A DNA stretch of 6,406 bases. Origin: an uncultured Clostridia bacterium (GTDB taxonomy: Bacteria; Bacillota; Clostridia; Oscillospirales; Acutalibacteraceae). The notes below the pieces were generated by a model that was given only the letters and a program-made list of their open reading frames with translations, was not told the origin of the DNA and searched no databases. Position 1 is the first letter of the stretch, and every line of letters begins with the position of its first letter. Below are positions 1-5,970 of this stretch, piece by piece. The DNA lies in NCBI GenBank assembly GCA_947623215.1, contig CANQGN010000087.1, positions 1 to 6,406 of the forward strand, given 5' to 3'. Both the position numbers and the translations under genes were made by a program.

Positions 1-468
1 CCCTGCGCGGTGGCAGAGGCGGCGCGGCAAACGGCGGCCGAATTTTCGGTAGAGTTCATTGCCCGCAAGCTCTATTTTCACTGTGAGGGGGCGGGCTTTA
101 CCGCCCTTACCGACCGCAAGTGGCTGGGCTTTGTGCTCGGGCAGCTTTTTTCTAACGCGCTCAAATACACCAAAACCGGCGGCATTACGGTGGATTTTCC
201 CGCGCCGGGCAGCTTGCGGGTGAGCGACACCGGCCCGGGTATTCCGCCCGAAGAGCTGCCCCGCATTTTTGAAAAAGGCTACACCGGCGCCCGCGGGCGA
301 GAGCAGCCCGCCGCCAGCGGGCTGGGGCTGGCCCTTTGCCGCCGCATTTGCGAGCGGCTGGGCGTTACCCTTACCGCCGCCCCCGCGCCGGGCGGCGGGG
401 CGGCCTTTACCCTGCGCTTTGCCCCCCAAACGCTGCCGCCCCCCGGCGACGAACGAACAAAAATGTAA
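1..468 (+). CDS. BceS-like sensor histidine kinase, C-terminal part (5' truncated by window edge)
   Basis: This is the ATP-binding half of a membrane histidine kinase; the frame is open from base 1, so the sensor helices and phospho-accepting His lie upstream of the window. Counting codons from base 1, it shows an N-box (SNALKYT, Asn at about 52), a G1 box (DTGPGIP, about 76-82), an F-box running into EKGYTG (about 90-96) followed by a GR pair, and a G2 box (GLGLAL, about 107-112). The F-box-to-GYTG form followed by CRRICERLG is typical of the intramembrane-sensing BceS group, whose members have almost no extracellular sensor and detect their stimulus through a partner BceAB transporter. The BceA/BceB-like pair immediately downstream fits that exactly. 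Its response regulator would be expected upstream. The sequence ends with a proline-rich tail and TAA. Kinase assignment is near certain; the Bce subgroup is likely; the substrate is unknown. Confidence 0.93.
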   Translation, partial: PCAVAEAARQTAAEFSVEFIARKLYFHCEGAGFTALTDRKWLGFVLGQLFSNALKYTKTGGITVDFPAPGSLRVSDTGPGIPPEELPRIFEKGYTGARGREQPAASGLGLALCRRICERLGVTLTAAPAPGGGAAFTLRFAPQTLPPPGDERTKM

Positions 469-472
469 GATG

Positions 473-519
473 AAACGGGAGAACTGTAAGCCGAAGCCAT
501 GGCGCGCGTTCTCCCGTTT
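473..519 (+). promoter_or_regulatory. 12-bp perfect inverted repeat between kinase and ABC genes (operator or weak terminator)
   Basis: Arms AAACGGGAGAAC (473-484) and GTTCTCCCGTTT (508-519) are perfectly complementary around a 23-nt loop, starting 4 nt after the kinase stop codon. The loop contains an 8-bp palindrome, GCCATGGC (496-503). On the plus strand only a short T-run (the final TTT of the arm) follows, so it is a weak intrinsic terminator at best. It lies immediately upstream of an extended -10 element, where a response-regulator site would be expected. Whether it works as RNA hairpin, DNA operator or both cannot be decided from sequence. Confidence 0.6.
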
Positions 520-525
520 GTGCTA

Positions 526-534
526 TGGTATAGT
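526..534 (+). promoter_or_regulatory. Candidate extended -10 promoter for the ABC transporter genes
   Basis: TG-G-TATAGT (TG at 526-527, hexamer 529-534) matches the extended -10 form TGnTATAAT with one mismatch. No good -35 hexamer stands 16-18 bp upstream, where the 3' arm of the inverted repeat is found instead. That pattern suits an activator-dependent promoter. In the known Bacillus subtilis Bce system, the transporter genes have their own response-regulator-dependent promoter after the kinase gene, so the position fits. The implied start near 541 would give a leader of about 38 nt before the ATG at 579. Confidence 0.5.
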
Positions 535-578
535 TGCCTTACAAAAACGGCACTACCCACAGCGAAGGAGAGAAAACC

Positions 579-1340
579 ATGGCGTTATTAGAAGTAAACG
601 GACTGAAAAAAACCTACCATTCGCGCGGCGGGCAGGCGGTAGAGGCGCTGCGCAACGTAACCTTTACGGTAGAAAAAGGCGAAAGCGTGGCGGTAATGGG
701 GGAGTCGGGCTCCGGCAAAACCACCCTGCTGAATCTGCTTGCCGCGCTGGACAAGCCCACCGCCGGGCGGGTCACGCTGGACGGCCGCGACTTGACCGGC
801 CTTTCGGGGTCGGCGGCCGCCGCCTTTCGGCGGGAGCAGCTGGGCTTTGTGTTTCAGGAGTTTCAATTGCTCGACACCTTTACCTTAAAAGACAACATTT
901 TGCTGCCGCTGGTGCTCAGCGGCTTTAAACCGCAAGAGATGCGGGGCCGCCTGCTGCCGCTTTGCGAGCAGTTGGGGCTGCTGGGGCTCTTAAACAAATA
1001 CCCCTTTGAAGTCTCCGGCGGGCAAAAACAGCGGGCGGCGGTGGCGCGGGCCATGATTTCGCACCCCAAGCTGCTGCTGGCAGACGAACCCACCGGCGCG
1101 CTGGACTCCCATGCCAGCGACGAGCTGCTGCGGCTGTTTTGCGAAGTCAACGCCGCCGGGCAAACGCTTATGATGGTGACCCACTCCATAAAAGCGGCCA
1201 GCAGCGTGCGGCGGGTGCTCTTTATTAAAGACGGCGTCATTTTTCATCAGCTTTACCGGGGAGAGCTGACCGAGCGGCAGTTTTACCAAAAAATAGCCGA
1301 CGCCCTTACCCTGCTTACGGCGGGAGGTGACGAGCGGTGA
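579..1340 (+). CDS. BceA-like ABC transporter ATP-binding protein
   Basis: A cytoplasmic ATPase of 253 residues that would drive a BceAB-type antimicrobial-peptide transporter (MacB/LolD-like ATPase group). All nucleotide-binding motifs are present: Walker A GESGSGKT (41-48), Q-loop Gln93, signature VSGGQKQR (145-152), Walker B LLLADEP (165-171), D-loop ALDS (174-177) and switch His202 in MMVTHS. The start at 579 is chosen because GGAG at 567-570 stands 8 nt before the ATG. An in-frame ATG at 534 overlaps the -10 element, lacks a ribosome site and adds residues outside the family pattern. The stop codon overlaps the permease start by 4 nt (GTGA), indicating translational coupling. The signature begins VSGG rather than the commoner LSGG, which is a tolerated change. 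ATPase identity is secure; pairing with a BceB permease supports a peptide-sensing and detoxification role over lipoprotein export. Confidence 0.95.
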   Translation: MALLEVNGLKKTYHSRGGQAVEALRNVTFTVEKGESVAVMGESGSGKTTLLNLLAALDKPTAGRVTLDGRDLTGLSGSAAAAFRREQLGFVFQEFQLLDTFTLKDNILLPLVLSGFKPQEMRGRLLPLCEQLGLLGLLNKYPFEVSGGQKQRAAVARAMISHPKLLLADEPTGALDSHASDELLRLFCEVNAAGQTLMMVTHSIKAASSVRRVLFIKDGVIFHQLYRGELTERQFYQKIADALTLLTAGGDER

Positions 1341-3379
1341 AGCGCCTGTTGTTTTTGCGGCTGGCCGCGACCGGGCTTGCCCGTAACCGGCAAATGTCGC
1401 TGCCCTTCTTTTTTACCGCCGCCGGTATGGTGGGGGTACAGTACCTTTTTCGCTATTTGCAGGCCGCCCCGGCGGTAGAGGGGGTGTACGGCGCCCCGGC
1501 GGTGCGCTCGCTCATGGCCATTGGCGCCAACGTGCTTGCCTTTTTCAGCCTTCTTTTTCTGTTTTACACCCATTCCTTTTTAATGCGGCGGCGCAAAAAA
1601 GAGTTTGGTCTTTACCACGCCCTTGGCATGGGCAAGCGGCACCTCGGGATTATTTTGGCGTGGGAAACGCTGTTGCTGGGGGCGGGGTCCATTGCCGCCG
1701 GGCTGGTACCCGGTATGCTGCTGGCCAAGCTGGCAGAGCTGGGGCTGGTGCGGCTGGCGGGCGGCCCGGTGGATTATGGCCTGCACGTAGACCTGCCCGC
1801 CGCGCTGGCCACCGCCGCCGTGTTTGGGGGCATTTTTGTGCTGCTGCTGGCAGGCGGCCTGCGGCAGATTTTATTTGCCCGGTCGCTGGCGCTGCTGCAG
1901 GGAGAGGCCAAGGGCGAAAAGCCGCCCCGCGCCAACTACCTGCTCGGCGGGCTGGGGGTGCTCACCTTAGCCGGGGCCTACTGCATTGCGGTGCTCTGCA
2001 CCAACCCGGCAGATTCGCTGGCCCTTTTCTTTCCGGCGGCGGCGCTGGTTACGGCGGGCAGCTATTTGCTGCTAATGGCCGGTTCGGTGGCGCTTTGCCG
2101 GCTGCTGCAAAAAAAGAAGGGCTATTACTACCGCCGGGCGCACTTTGTCTCGGTAGGGTTTATGAGCTGGCGCATGAAGCGCAACGGCGCGGGGCTGGCT
2201 TCTATTTGCCTGCTTTCTACCATGGTGTTGGTCATGCTCTCCGGCGCGGCGAGCTTGTACTTTGGGGTAGAAGAAGCGGCCAAAACCCGCTGCCCGCGCG
2301 AGATGTGCCTTACCTTTACTGCCGAGCAGCCGGGCGAGCTGACCGACCAAAACCGCCAAGCGCTCGCAGAGCTGGTGCAGCGCGAAACGGCGGCGTGCGG
2401 CGGCGCGGCGGCGGAGGTGTGGAGCTACCACAGCCTGCAAATTGCCGGGGTGGTAAAAGAGGGGCGGGTGATGACCGACCGGCAGGGCATGGACGAAGCC
2501 CTCACCTTTTCGCAAATTTGGCAGTTCGTCTTTTTGGATTTGCAGGAGTATAACCGGCTTTACGGCGCGGCCGAAAGCCTGCCCGCCGGGCAGGCGCTGC
2601 TCTGCCTGCCGCAGGGGTGTGAGTGGCCGCAAAGCCAAATTGCCTTTGCCGGGGGCGGGTCGCTGCCCGTCGCCCGGCTGGGGGCGGCGCCGACCCTTAG
2701 CGAATTTACCGTTACGGCCTTCCCCACCGCAGTGGTGGCGGTTCATGATTTAAGCGAAGCGGCGCGGGTGCTCTCTCCCTTAAAGGGGCAAGAGGGGCAG
2801 CTTGTGGTCGAACAGTGGGACTACGCCTTTAACACGGGGCTGAGCGACGCCGCCCAAAAGCCGCTCTATGACCGGCTGTGCGCCGCCCTGGCCGGTAAGG
2901 TGACCGCCGGGCGGTACGGGCGCTATTCGCTCAGCTGTGAAAACCGCGCCGTTTGGCGGGGGGAGTCGCTCTCTCTTTTTGGCGGCGTTTTGTACCTTGC
3001 GCTGCTGCTGAGTCTCGTCTTTTTGTGCGGCACGGTGTTGATTGTGTACTACAAGCAGCTCTCAGAAGGGTACGAGGACCAGTCGCGCTTTGGCATTTTG
3101 CAGCAGGTGGGCATGACCGACCGCGAAATTCGCAAAAGCGTCAACAGCCAGCTGCTGACCGTTTTCTTTTTGCCGCTGGCGCTGGCAACACTGCATTTGG
3201 GCTTCGCGTTTCCCATGGTGCGGCGGGTGCTGCGGCTGTTTGGGCTGCACCAGGCCGGGCTGTACGCCCTGATTACCCTCGGCTGTCTGGTCGCCTTTGG
3301 GCTGTTTTATTTGCTGGTTTACCGGCTGACCTCGAACGTTTACTACCGCCTTGCCGTGCGGGGCGGGCGGCCTTCGTAA
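1337..3379 (+). CDS. BceB-like FtsX-family ABC transporter permease
   Basis: A 680-residue membrane subunit that would pair with the preceding ATPase; members of this group free lipid-linked cell-wall precursors from bound peptide antibiotics and relay their activity to the BceS kinase. The layout is BceB-like: about ten hydrophobic helices (roughly 21-40, 58-80, 104-130, 155-175, 201-222, 228-255, 285-308, 548-572, 606-630, 640-664), with one large hydrophilic, presumably extracellular, domain at about 309-545 between helices 7 and 8. Two FtsX-type coupling segments are visible: RRRKKEFGLYHALGMGKRH (84-102) after helix 2, and SRFGILQQVGMTDREIRKS (583-601) after helix 8. The start is GTG at 1337 with GGAGG (1323-1327) 9 nt upstream, overlapping the ATPase stop by 4 nt. 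The length is close to usual BceB size and no break is seen. The extracellular domain is the variable part of the family, so the peptide recognised cannot be read from sequence. Confidence 0.93.
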   Translation: MKRLLFLRLAATGLARNRQMSLPFFFTAAGMVGVQYLFRYLQAAPAVEGVYGAPAVRSLMAIGANVLAFFSLLFLFYTHSFLMRRRKKEFGLYHALGMGKRHLGIILAWETLLLGAGSIAAGLVPGMLLAKLAELGLVRLAGGPVDYGLHVDLPAALATAAVFGGIFVLLLAGGLRQILFARSLALLQGEAKGEKPPRANYLLGGLGVLTLAGAYCIAVLCTNPADSLALFFPAAALVTAGSYLLLMAGSVALCRLLQKKKGYYYRRAHFVSVGFMSWRMKRNGAGLASICLLSTMVLVMLSGAASLYFGVEEAAKTRCPREMCLTFTAEQPGELTDQNRQALAELVQRETAACGGAAAEVWSYHSLQIAGVVKEGRVMTDRQGMDEALTFSQIWQFVFLDLQEYNRLYGAAESLPAGQALLCLPQGCEWPQSQIAFAGGGSLPVARLGAAPTLSEFTVTAFPTAVVAVHDLSEAARVLSPLKGQEGQLVVEQWDYAFNTGLSDAAQKPLYDRLCAALAGKVTAGRYGRYSLSCENRAVWRGESLSLFGGVLYLALLLSLVFLCGTVLIVYYKQLSEGYEDQSRFGILQQVGMTDREIRKSVNSQLLTVFFLPLALATLHLGFAFPMVRRVLRLFGLHQAGLYALITLGCLVAFGLFYLLVYRLTSNVYYRLAVRGGRPS

Positions 3380-3414
3380 AGCAAAAAAAGCAAAAGAACG
3401 CAAAAAGCAAAAGA

Positions 3415-3466
3415 AACCCCCCGGCCGGAACCATATCGGTTCCAGTCGGGGGGTTGATTGATTTTT
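3415..3466. terminator. Bidirectional intrinsic terminator between convergent genes
   Basis: A hairpin of 18 paired positions, 3415-3432 with 3438-3455, has a 5-nt loop (ATATC), one G-U wobble and one C-A mismatch; its base is AACCCCCCG/CGGGGGGTT. On the plus strand it is followed by GATTGATTTTT (3456-3466), serving the permease operon. On the minus strand it is followed by a T-rich run (complement of 3378-3414, with four spaced GCAAAA units at 3381, 3390, 3400 and 3407), serving the AlaX-like gene. Its place 35 nt after one stop and about 10 nt after the other makes a shared terminator the natural reading. Confidence 0.85.
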
Positions 3467-4668
3467 CAGGACATACGGCGCAGGGCAGTCAGTACGCTGC
3501 CCGCTAATTCTTCAAAATTGGGCGGGGCTTTGCCGCCCCCTCTGGCAAAGGCGTCGCCCCCGCCGCCCTTGGCGCAAAACACGCCGCAAAGCAAATCGCA
3601 CATTACCCGGCAGCTGACGCCGGGGGCGGAGGGCGCCGCGCCGCACAAAAAGCAAAGGGAATCCCCTTTTGCCGCCACCACCATGGCGCGTACCGGCGCG
3701 GCGGCGGTGAGCAGCGAGAGCATGGTTTTAGCTTCTTTCTCGCCCGCCTCCGGCAGGCAGGCGAGCAGGTAGGGGCTGTCTCCCCGGTCGGCCAGCAGTG
3801 CCTCCGCCTGTTTGGCAAGCAGGGCGTGCTTTGCCGCCGCCAGCTCTCGCCGGGCGGCCGCCAGTTCGGCTTTTAAGGCCTCTGCCCGCTGCGGCAAATC
3901 GGCGGGCTGGGCCGAAAAAGCCTCTGTTAACTGCCGCAGTAGGCAGGTTTTTTCGCGGTGGTCGCGCACGGCACGGCCGCCGCACAAAAAGGTAAGCCGC
4001 ACCCCGCCCCGCAGGCGGTCGGCCCGCAGCACGCACACGCTGCCCACCTGCCCCGTGCGCGCCACGTGGGTGCCGCAGCAGGGGCAAATATCGCTGCCCT
4101 CTATTTCTACCACGCGGGGGCTGTCGCCCCCCTTTACCGGCTGTTTGCGCACCCGCTCGCCGGTCAGCGCATCGGCGCGGGTTACGTAGGCGCGCACCGG
4201 GCGGTCCTCGGTTATCTGTCGGTTGGCAAAGCGCTCGGCCGCCGCGATTTCATCGTCGGTAAAGGGGCGGTCAAGGTCTAAGGTGGCAAGGCTTTCGTTT
4301 AAGTGAAAGCCCACGTTGGCCGCGCCGTAGAGCTTAAAAAAGGCGTAAGAGAGCAAATGTTCGCCGGTGTGCTGCTGCATGAAGTCAAACCGCCGCTCGC
4401 CGTCTACCGCCAGCGTTACGCTTTGCCCCACCGCCACCGGCCGGTCGCAAAGGTGCACCGGCAGGCCGTCTTCGTTTAAGCGGGTGTCGGTCACCGTCGC
4501 CTCCCCCAGGCGCCCCCGGTCGCCCGGCTGGCCGCCCCCTTCGGGGAAAAAAACGGTTTGGTTTACCGTAACGCCAAACTGCCCCTCCGGCAGGGGGCGG
4601 CAGTCGGTCACGGTCGCCTCGCATTGCCACAAAAAGGGGTCTGCGTCGTACAGGGCGGCGGTTTTCAT
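3466..4668 (-). CDS. alaX: AlaX-like alanyl-tRNA editing protein (long form with DHHA1 domain)
   Basis: A stand-alone relative of the alanyl-tRNA synthetase editing region (400 residues), expected to hydrolyse mischarged Ser- or Gly-tRNA(Ala) in the cytoplasm. In order it shows an N-terminal second-domain fold with FFPEGGGQPGDRG (about 40-52), zinc ligands HTGEH (His100, His104) and CCGTH (Cys197, His201), a charged alanine-rich coiled-coil stretch in the middle (roughly 250-300), and a C-terminal DHHA1-type end with GGGGDAFARGGGKAP. The start at 4668 (MKTAALYDADPF) is chosen because the family begins close to this point. The frame stays open further upstream, but that would run through both tRNA genes and the terminator. 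A modest AAAGG ribosome site lies about 11 nt before the ATG. The gene is co-directional with the two tRNAs, with no room for a good promoter after their terminator, so read-through may feed it. The triple-Cys ICPCC context puts Cys where AlaRS usually has Gly. Function is inferred from family; substrate preference is not determined. Confidence 0.92.
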   Translation of the reverse strand: MKTAALYDADPFLWQCEATVTDCRPLPEGQFGVTVNQTVFFPEGGGQPGDRGRLGEATVTDTRLNEDGLPVHLCDRPVAVGQSVTLAVDGERRFDFMQQHTGEHLLSYAFFKLYGAANVGFHLNESLATLDLDRPFTDDEIAAAERFANRQITEDRPVRAYVTRADALTGERVRKQPVKGGDSPRVVEIEGSDICPCCGTHVARTGQVGSVCVLRADRLRGGVRLTFLCGGRAVRDHREKTCLLRQLTEAFSAQPADLPQRAEALKAELAAARRELAAAKHALLAKQAEALLADRGDSPYLLACLPEAGEKEAKTMLSLLTAAAPVRAMVVAAKGDSLCFLCGAAPSAPGVSCRVMCDLLCGVFCAKGGGGDAFARGGGKAPPNFEELAGSVLTALRRMS

Positions 4669-4706
4669 GCTGCTCAGCGCCTTTCTTTGAAAAGAATAAA
4701 AGAACG

Positions 4707-4744
4707 AAAAAACGCGCCATCCGGCAGTAGCAGGATAGCGCGTT
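4707..4744 (-). terminator. Intrinsic terminator after the tRNA pair
   Basis: On the minus strand, ACGCGCTATCC (4743-4733) pairs with GGATGGCGCGT (4722-4712) around a 10-nt loop, with one wobble and one further A-T pair possible at the base. Six T residues follow (complement of 4707-4712). It begins at the CCA end of tRNA-Glu, so it ends the tRNA transcript, and it lies 38 nt before the ATG of the AlaX-like gene. Confidence 0.85.
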
Positions 4745-4818
4745 GGTGACCCGGACGAGAATCGAACTCGTGTTACCGCCGTGAAAGGGCGGTGTCTTAG
4801 CCGCTTGACCACCGGGCC
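4744..4818 (-). tRNA. tRNA-Glu (anticodon UUC)
   Basis: A complete cloverleaf is readable on the minus strand: acceptor GGCCCGG pairs with CCGGGTC (one G-U), followed by discriminator A and an encoded CCA. The D-arm is of the GTGGTCAAGCGG type. The anticodon stem CCGCC/GGCGG encloses the loop CTTTCAC, giving anticodon TTC (plus-strand 4783-4785). The T-arm is CGAG-TTCGATT-CTCG. It is 75 nt with CCA, and only 3 nt separate it from the upstream tRNA-Met, so both probably come from one precursor. Confidence 0.97.
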
Positions 4819-4821
4819 GAT

Positions 4822-4898
4822 TGGTAGCGCTAGTCGGATTTGAACCAACGACACTTCGGGTATGAACCGAATGCTCTAGCCAACTGAGCTATAGCGCC
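4822..4898 (-). tRNA. tRNA-Met, elongator type (anticodon CAU)
   Basis: A complete cloverleaf on the minus strand: acceptor GGCGCTA pairs with TAGCGCT, then A and an encoded CCA. The D-arm is AGCTCAGTTGGCTAGAGC. The anticodon stem TTCGG/CCGAA encloses TTCATAC, giving anticodon CAT (plus-strand 4862-4864). A fully paired first acceptor position (G-U) and the GGTTCATACCC-like arm argue for elongator Met rather than initiator tRNA, whose 1-72 pair is mismatched. The TTCATAC loop also fits Met better than the lysidine-modified Ile CAU tRNA, though that alternative is not strictly excluded. It is 77 nt and first in the tandem pair. Confidence 0.94.
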
Positions 4899-4932
4899 GC
4901 CTACACAAGGGCCTTTTTGGAAGGCAAAAAAG

Positions 4933-4961
4933 ATTATAACGGATAACGGCCGTTTTGTCAA
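4933..4961 (-). promoter_or_regulatory. Perfect consensus sigma-A promoter driving the tRNA pair
   Basis: On the minus strand the -35 is TTGACA (4961-4956) and the -10 is TATAAT (4938-4933), both exact consensus, with a 17-bp spacer. The region upstream (4962-4992) is A/T-rich with A-tracts and could act as an UP element. Transcription would start near 4926, about 27 nt before tRNA-Met. The spacer holds a tandem 7-bp repeat (ATAACGG twice on the plus strand, 4936-4949) and a 10-bp palindrome AACGGCCGTT (4945-4954). The leader contains a small GCCTT/AAGGC hairpin just before the tRNA. Confidence 0.93.
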
Positions 4962-4992
4962 TGGTTTTTTTGGGAAAATCTTTTTTCTTCTC

Positions 4993-5967
4993 TTATTCTT
5001 TGGTTGGGGGCTCCGGCAGAGGAAAGGCCACCAGCACCGTGGTGCCCTCGCCCGGGCGGCTTTGCAGGGTTAGCTTGGCGTTGTGAAAAAGCGCCCCGTG
5101 CTTTACAATCGAAAGCCCCAGCCCCGTGCCGGCAATTTGGCTGGAATGGCTTTTGTCTCCCCTGAAAAACCGCTCAAACACCCGCTCCTGATCTTCATAA
5201 GGAATACCCACGCCGGTGTCGCTGACCGCCAGCAGCACGTCTTTTTCGCGGCGCGAGACGGCCAGCGTGACCCGCCCGCCCTCTACGTTGTACTTTACGG
5301 CGTTGTCGCACAAATTGCGCACCATTTCTTCTAAAATGGCCCGCACCCCCGTTACCGTGCAGGGTTCGCCCTGCAATTGCACCGTTACGCCCCGCTTCTC
5401 TGCCGCCGGGCGAAAACGCTCCGCCACCTGCCGGGTAAGCTCGTAAAGCTCTACCGGCTCCTGCCGGTTTTGCAGGCTGCCTTCGTCTAACTGCGAAAGC
5501 TCCATTACGTCGCCCACCAGCGAAATCAGCCGCTGGGCCTCGCGGTAAATGTTGCCGGCAAAGCGGGGGGTATCCTCCGGCTTTACCAGGCCGTTCATCA
5601 TAATTTCCGCAAAGCCTACAATAGAGGTTAAGGGGGTTTTGAGCTCGTGCGACACGTTGGCCGAGAATTCCTGCCGCAGGCGGTCGCGCTCCTCCCGCTC
5701 GGTTACGTCCAGCAGCATGAGTACCGCGCCCACGGTTTCGTCCTCCTGCCGCACGGGGTTGGCTATCAGCTGGTAGGTGCGTTCACCCAAAGCCAGCAGC
5801 TGCCCGCTGTGGCGACCGGCCAGCGCCTCGCCCACCGCCCGCTTAAAGGGCTCGCGGGCAAATAGCTCTTCACCCCGCGCCTCTTGCCCCGCAGGCAAAT
5901 TGAGCAGCCGCCGGGCGGCAGAGTTGTACGAGAGCAGCCGGGCGGTACAGTCCGTAAAATCCGTAAC
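4993..5967 (-). CDS. PhoR-type sensor histidine kinase with PAS domain, N-terminus missing at a breakpoint
   Basis: The cytoplasmic part of a sensor kinase that autophosphorylates on His and would pass phosphate to an OmpR/PhoB-family regulator. The open frame has 324 codons. Counting from the TTG codon at 5898, it shows the end of a PAS domain (to about 66; the preceding 23 codons include RLLSYNSAARRLL, typical of PAS starts), the H-box SANVSHELKTPL (His84), an N-box NLCDNAVKYN (Asn199), a G1 box DTGVGIP (227-233), an F-box VFERFFRGDKS (240-250) and a G2 box GTGLGLSIVKH (257-267). No plausible start or ribosome site exists: TTG at 5898 cuts into the PAS domain, and the frame runs back to 5967, where TAG (5968-5970) appears exactly where the sequence changes character. 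The transmembrane sensor region usual for PhoR-type kinases is absent, so the gene is truncated here. No intrinsic terminator follows it before the tRNA promoter. The kinase call is firm; the stimulus is unknown. Confidence 0.9.
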   Translation of the reverse strand, partial: VTDFTDCTARLLSYNSAARRLLNLPAGQEARGEELFAREPFKRAVGEALAGRHSGQLLALGERTYQLIANPVRQEDETVGAVLMLLDVTEREERDRLRQEFSANVSHELKTPLTSIVGFAEIMMNGLVKPEDTPRFAGNIYREAQRLISLVGDVMELSQLDEGSLQNRQEPVELYELTRQVAERFRPAAEKRGVTVQLQGEPCTVTGVRAILEEMVRNLCDNAVKYNVEGGRVTLAVSRREKDVLLAVSDTGVGIPYEDQERVFERFFRGDKSHSSQIAGTGLGLSIVKHGALFHNAKLTLQSRPGEGTTVLVAFPLPEPPTKE

Positions 5968-5970
5968 CTA
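5950..5970. other. Breakpoint joining two unlike sequences (probable chimera or rearrangement)
   Basis: Left of this point the sequence is GC-rich and codes on the minus strand for a kinase missing its N-terminus. Right of it the sequence is visibly less GC-rich and codes on the plus strand for a sugar permease missing most of its length. Both reading frames stop making family sense inside this interval. A 7-bp direct repeat, TCCGTAA at 5951-5957 and 5960-5966, sits on the join. No insertion sequence ends, att-like site or tRNA scar are seen. Confidence 0.75.

Noticed and set aside
269..928. Long plus-strand open frame overlapping the kinase end and the ATPase
   Set aside because: An Arg/Ala/Pro-rich shadow frame of GC-rich coding DNA; the overlapped genes have clear motifs in another frame.
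1660..2746. Long alternative frames on both strands inside the permease gene
   Set aside because: Composition-driven shadow frames rich in Arg, Gly and Ala with no recognisable domain; the permease frame is continuous and has proper helices.
3378..3414. Repeated GCAAAA units suggesting a small repeat array
   Set aside because: Only four irregularly spaced short units in an A-rich tract; best explained as the minus-strand T-rich tail of the shared terminator, not CRISPR or a tandem-repeat system.
4669..4854. Upstream extension of the AlaX-like frame by 62 codons
   Set aside because: The extension runs through both tRNA genes and the terminator and has no family similarity; MKTAALYDADPF at 4668 is the natural start.
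4822..4898. Possible tRNA-linked integration site (att) for a mobile element
   Set aside because: No integrase, no duplicated tRNA end and no composition change near the tRNA genes; the composition change lies about 1 kb away.
5777..5968. Plus-strand frame extending the sugar permease fragment leftward over the kinase
   Set aside because: The first 60 or so codons are antisense to the kinase PAS/linker region and do not resemble a permease; only the codons from about 5969 fit the family.
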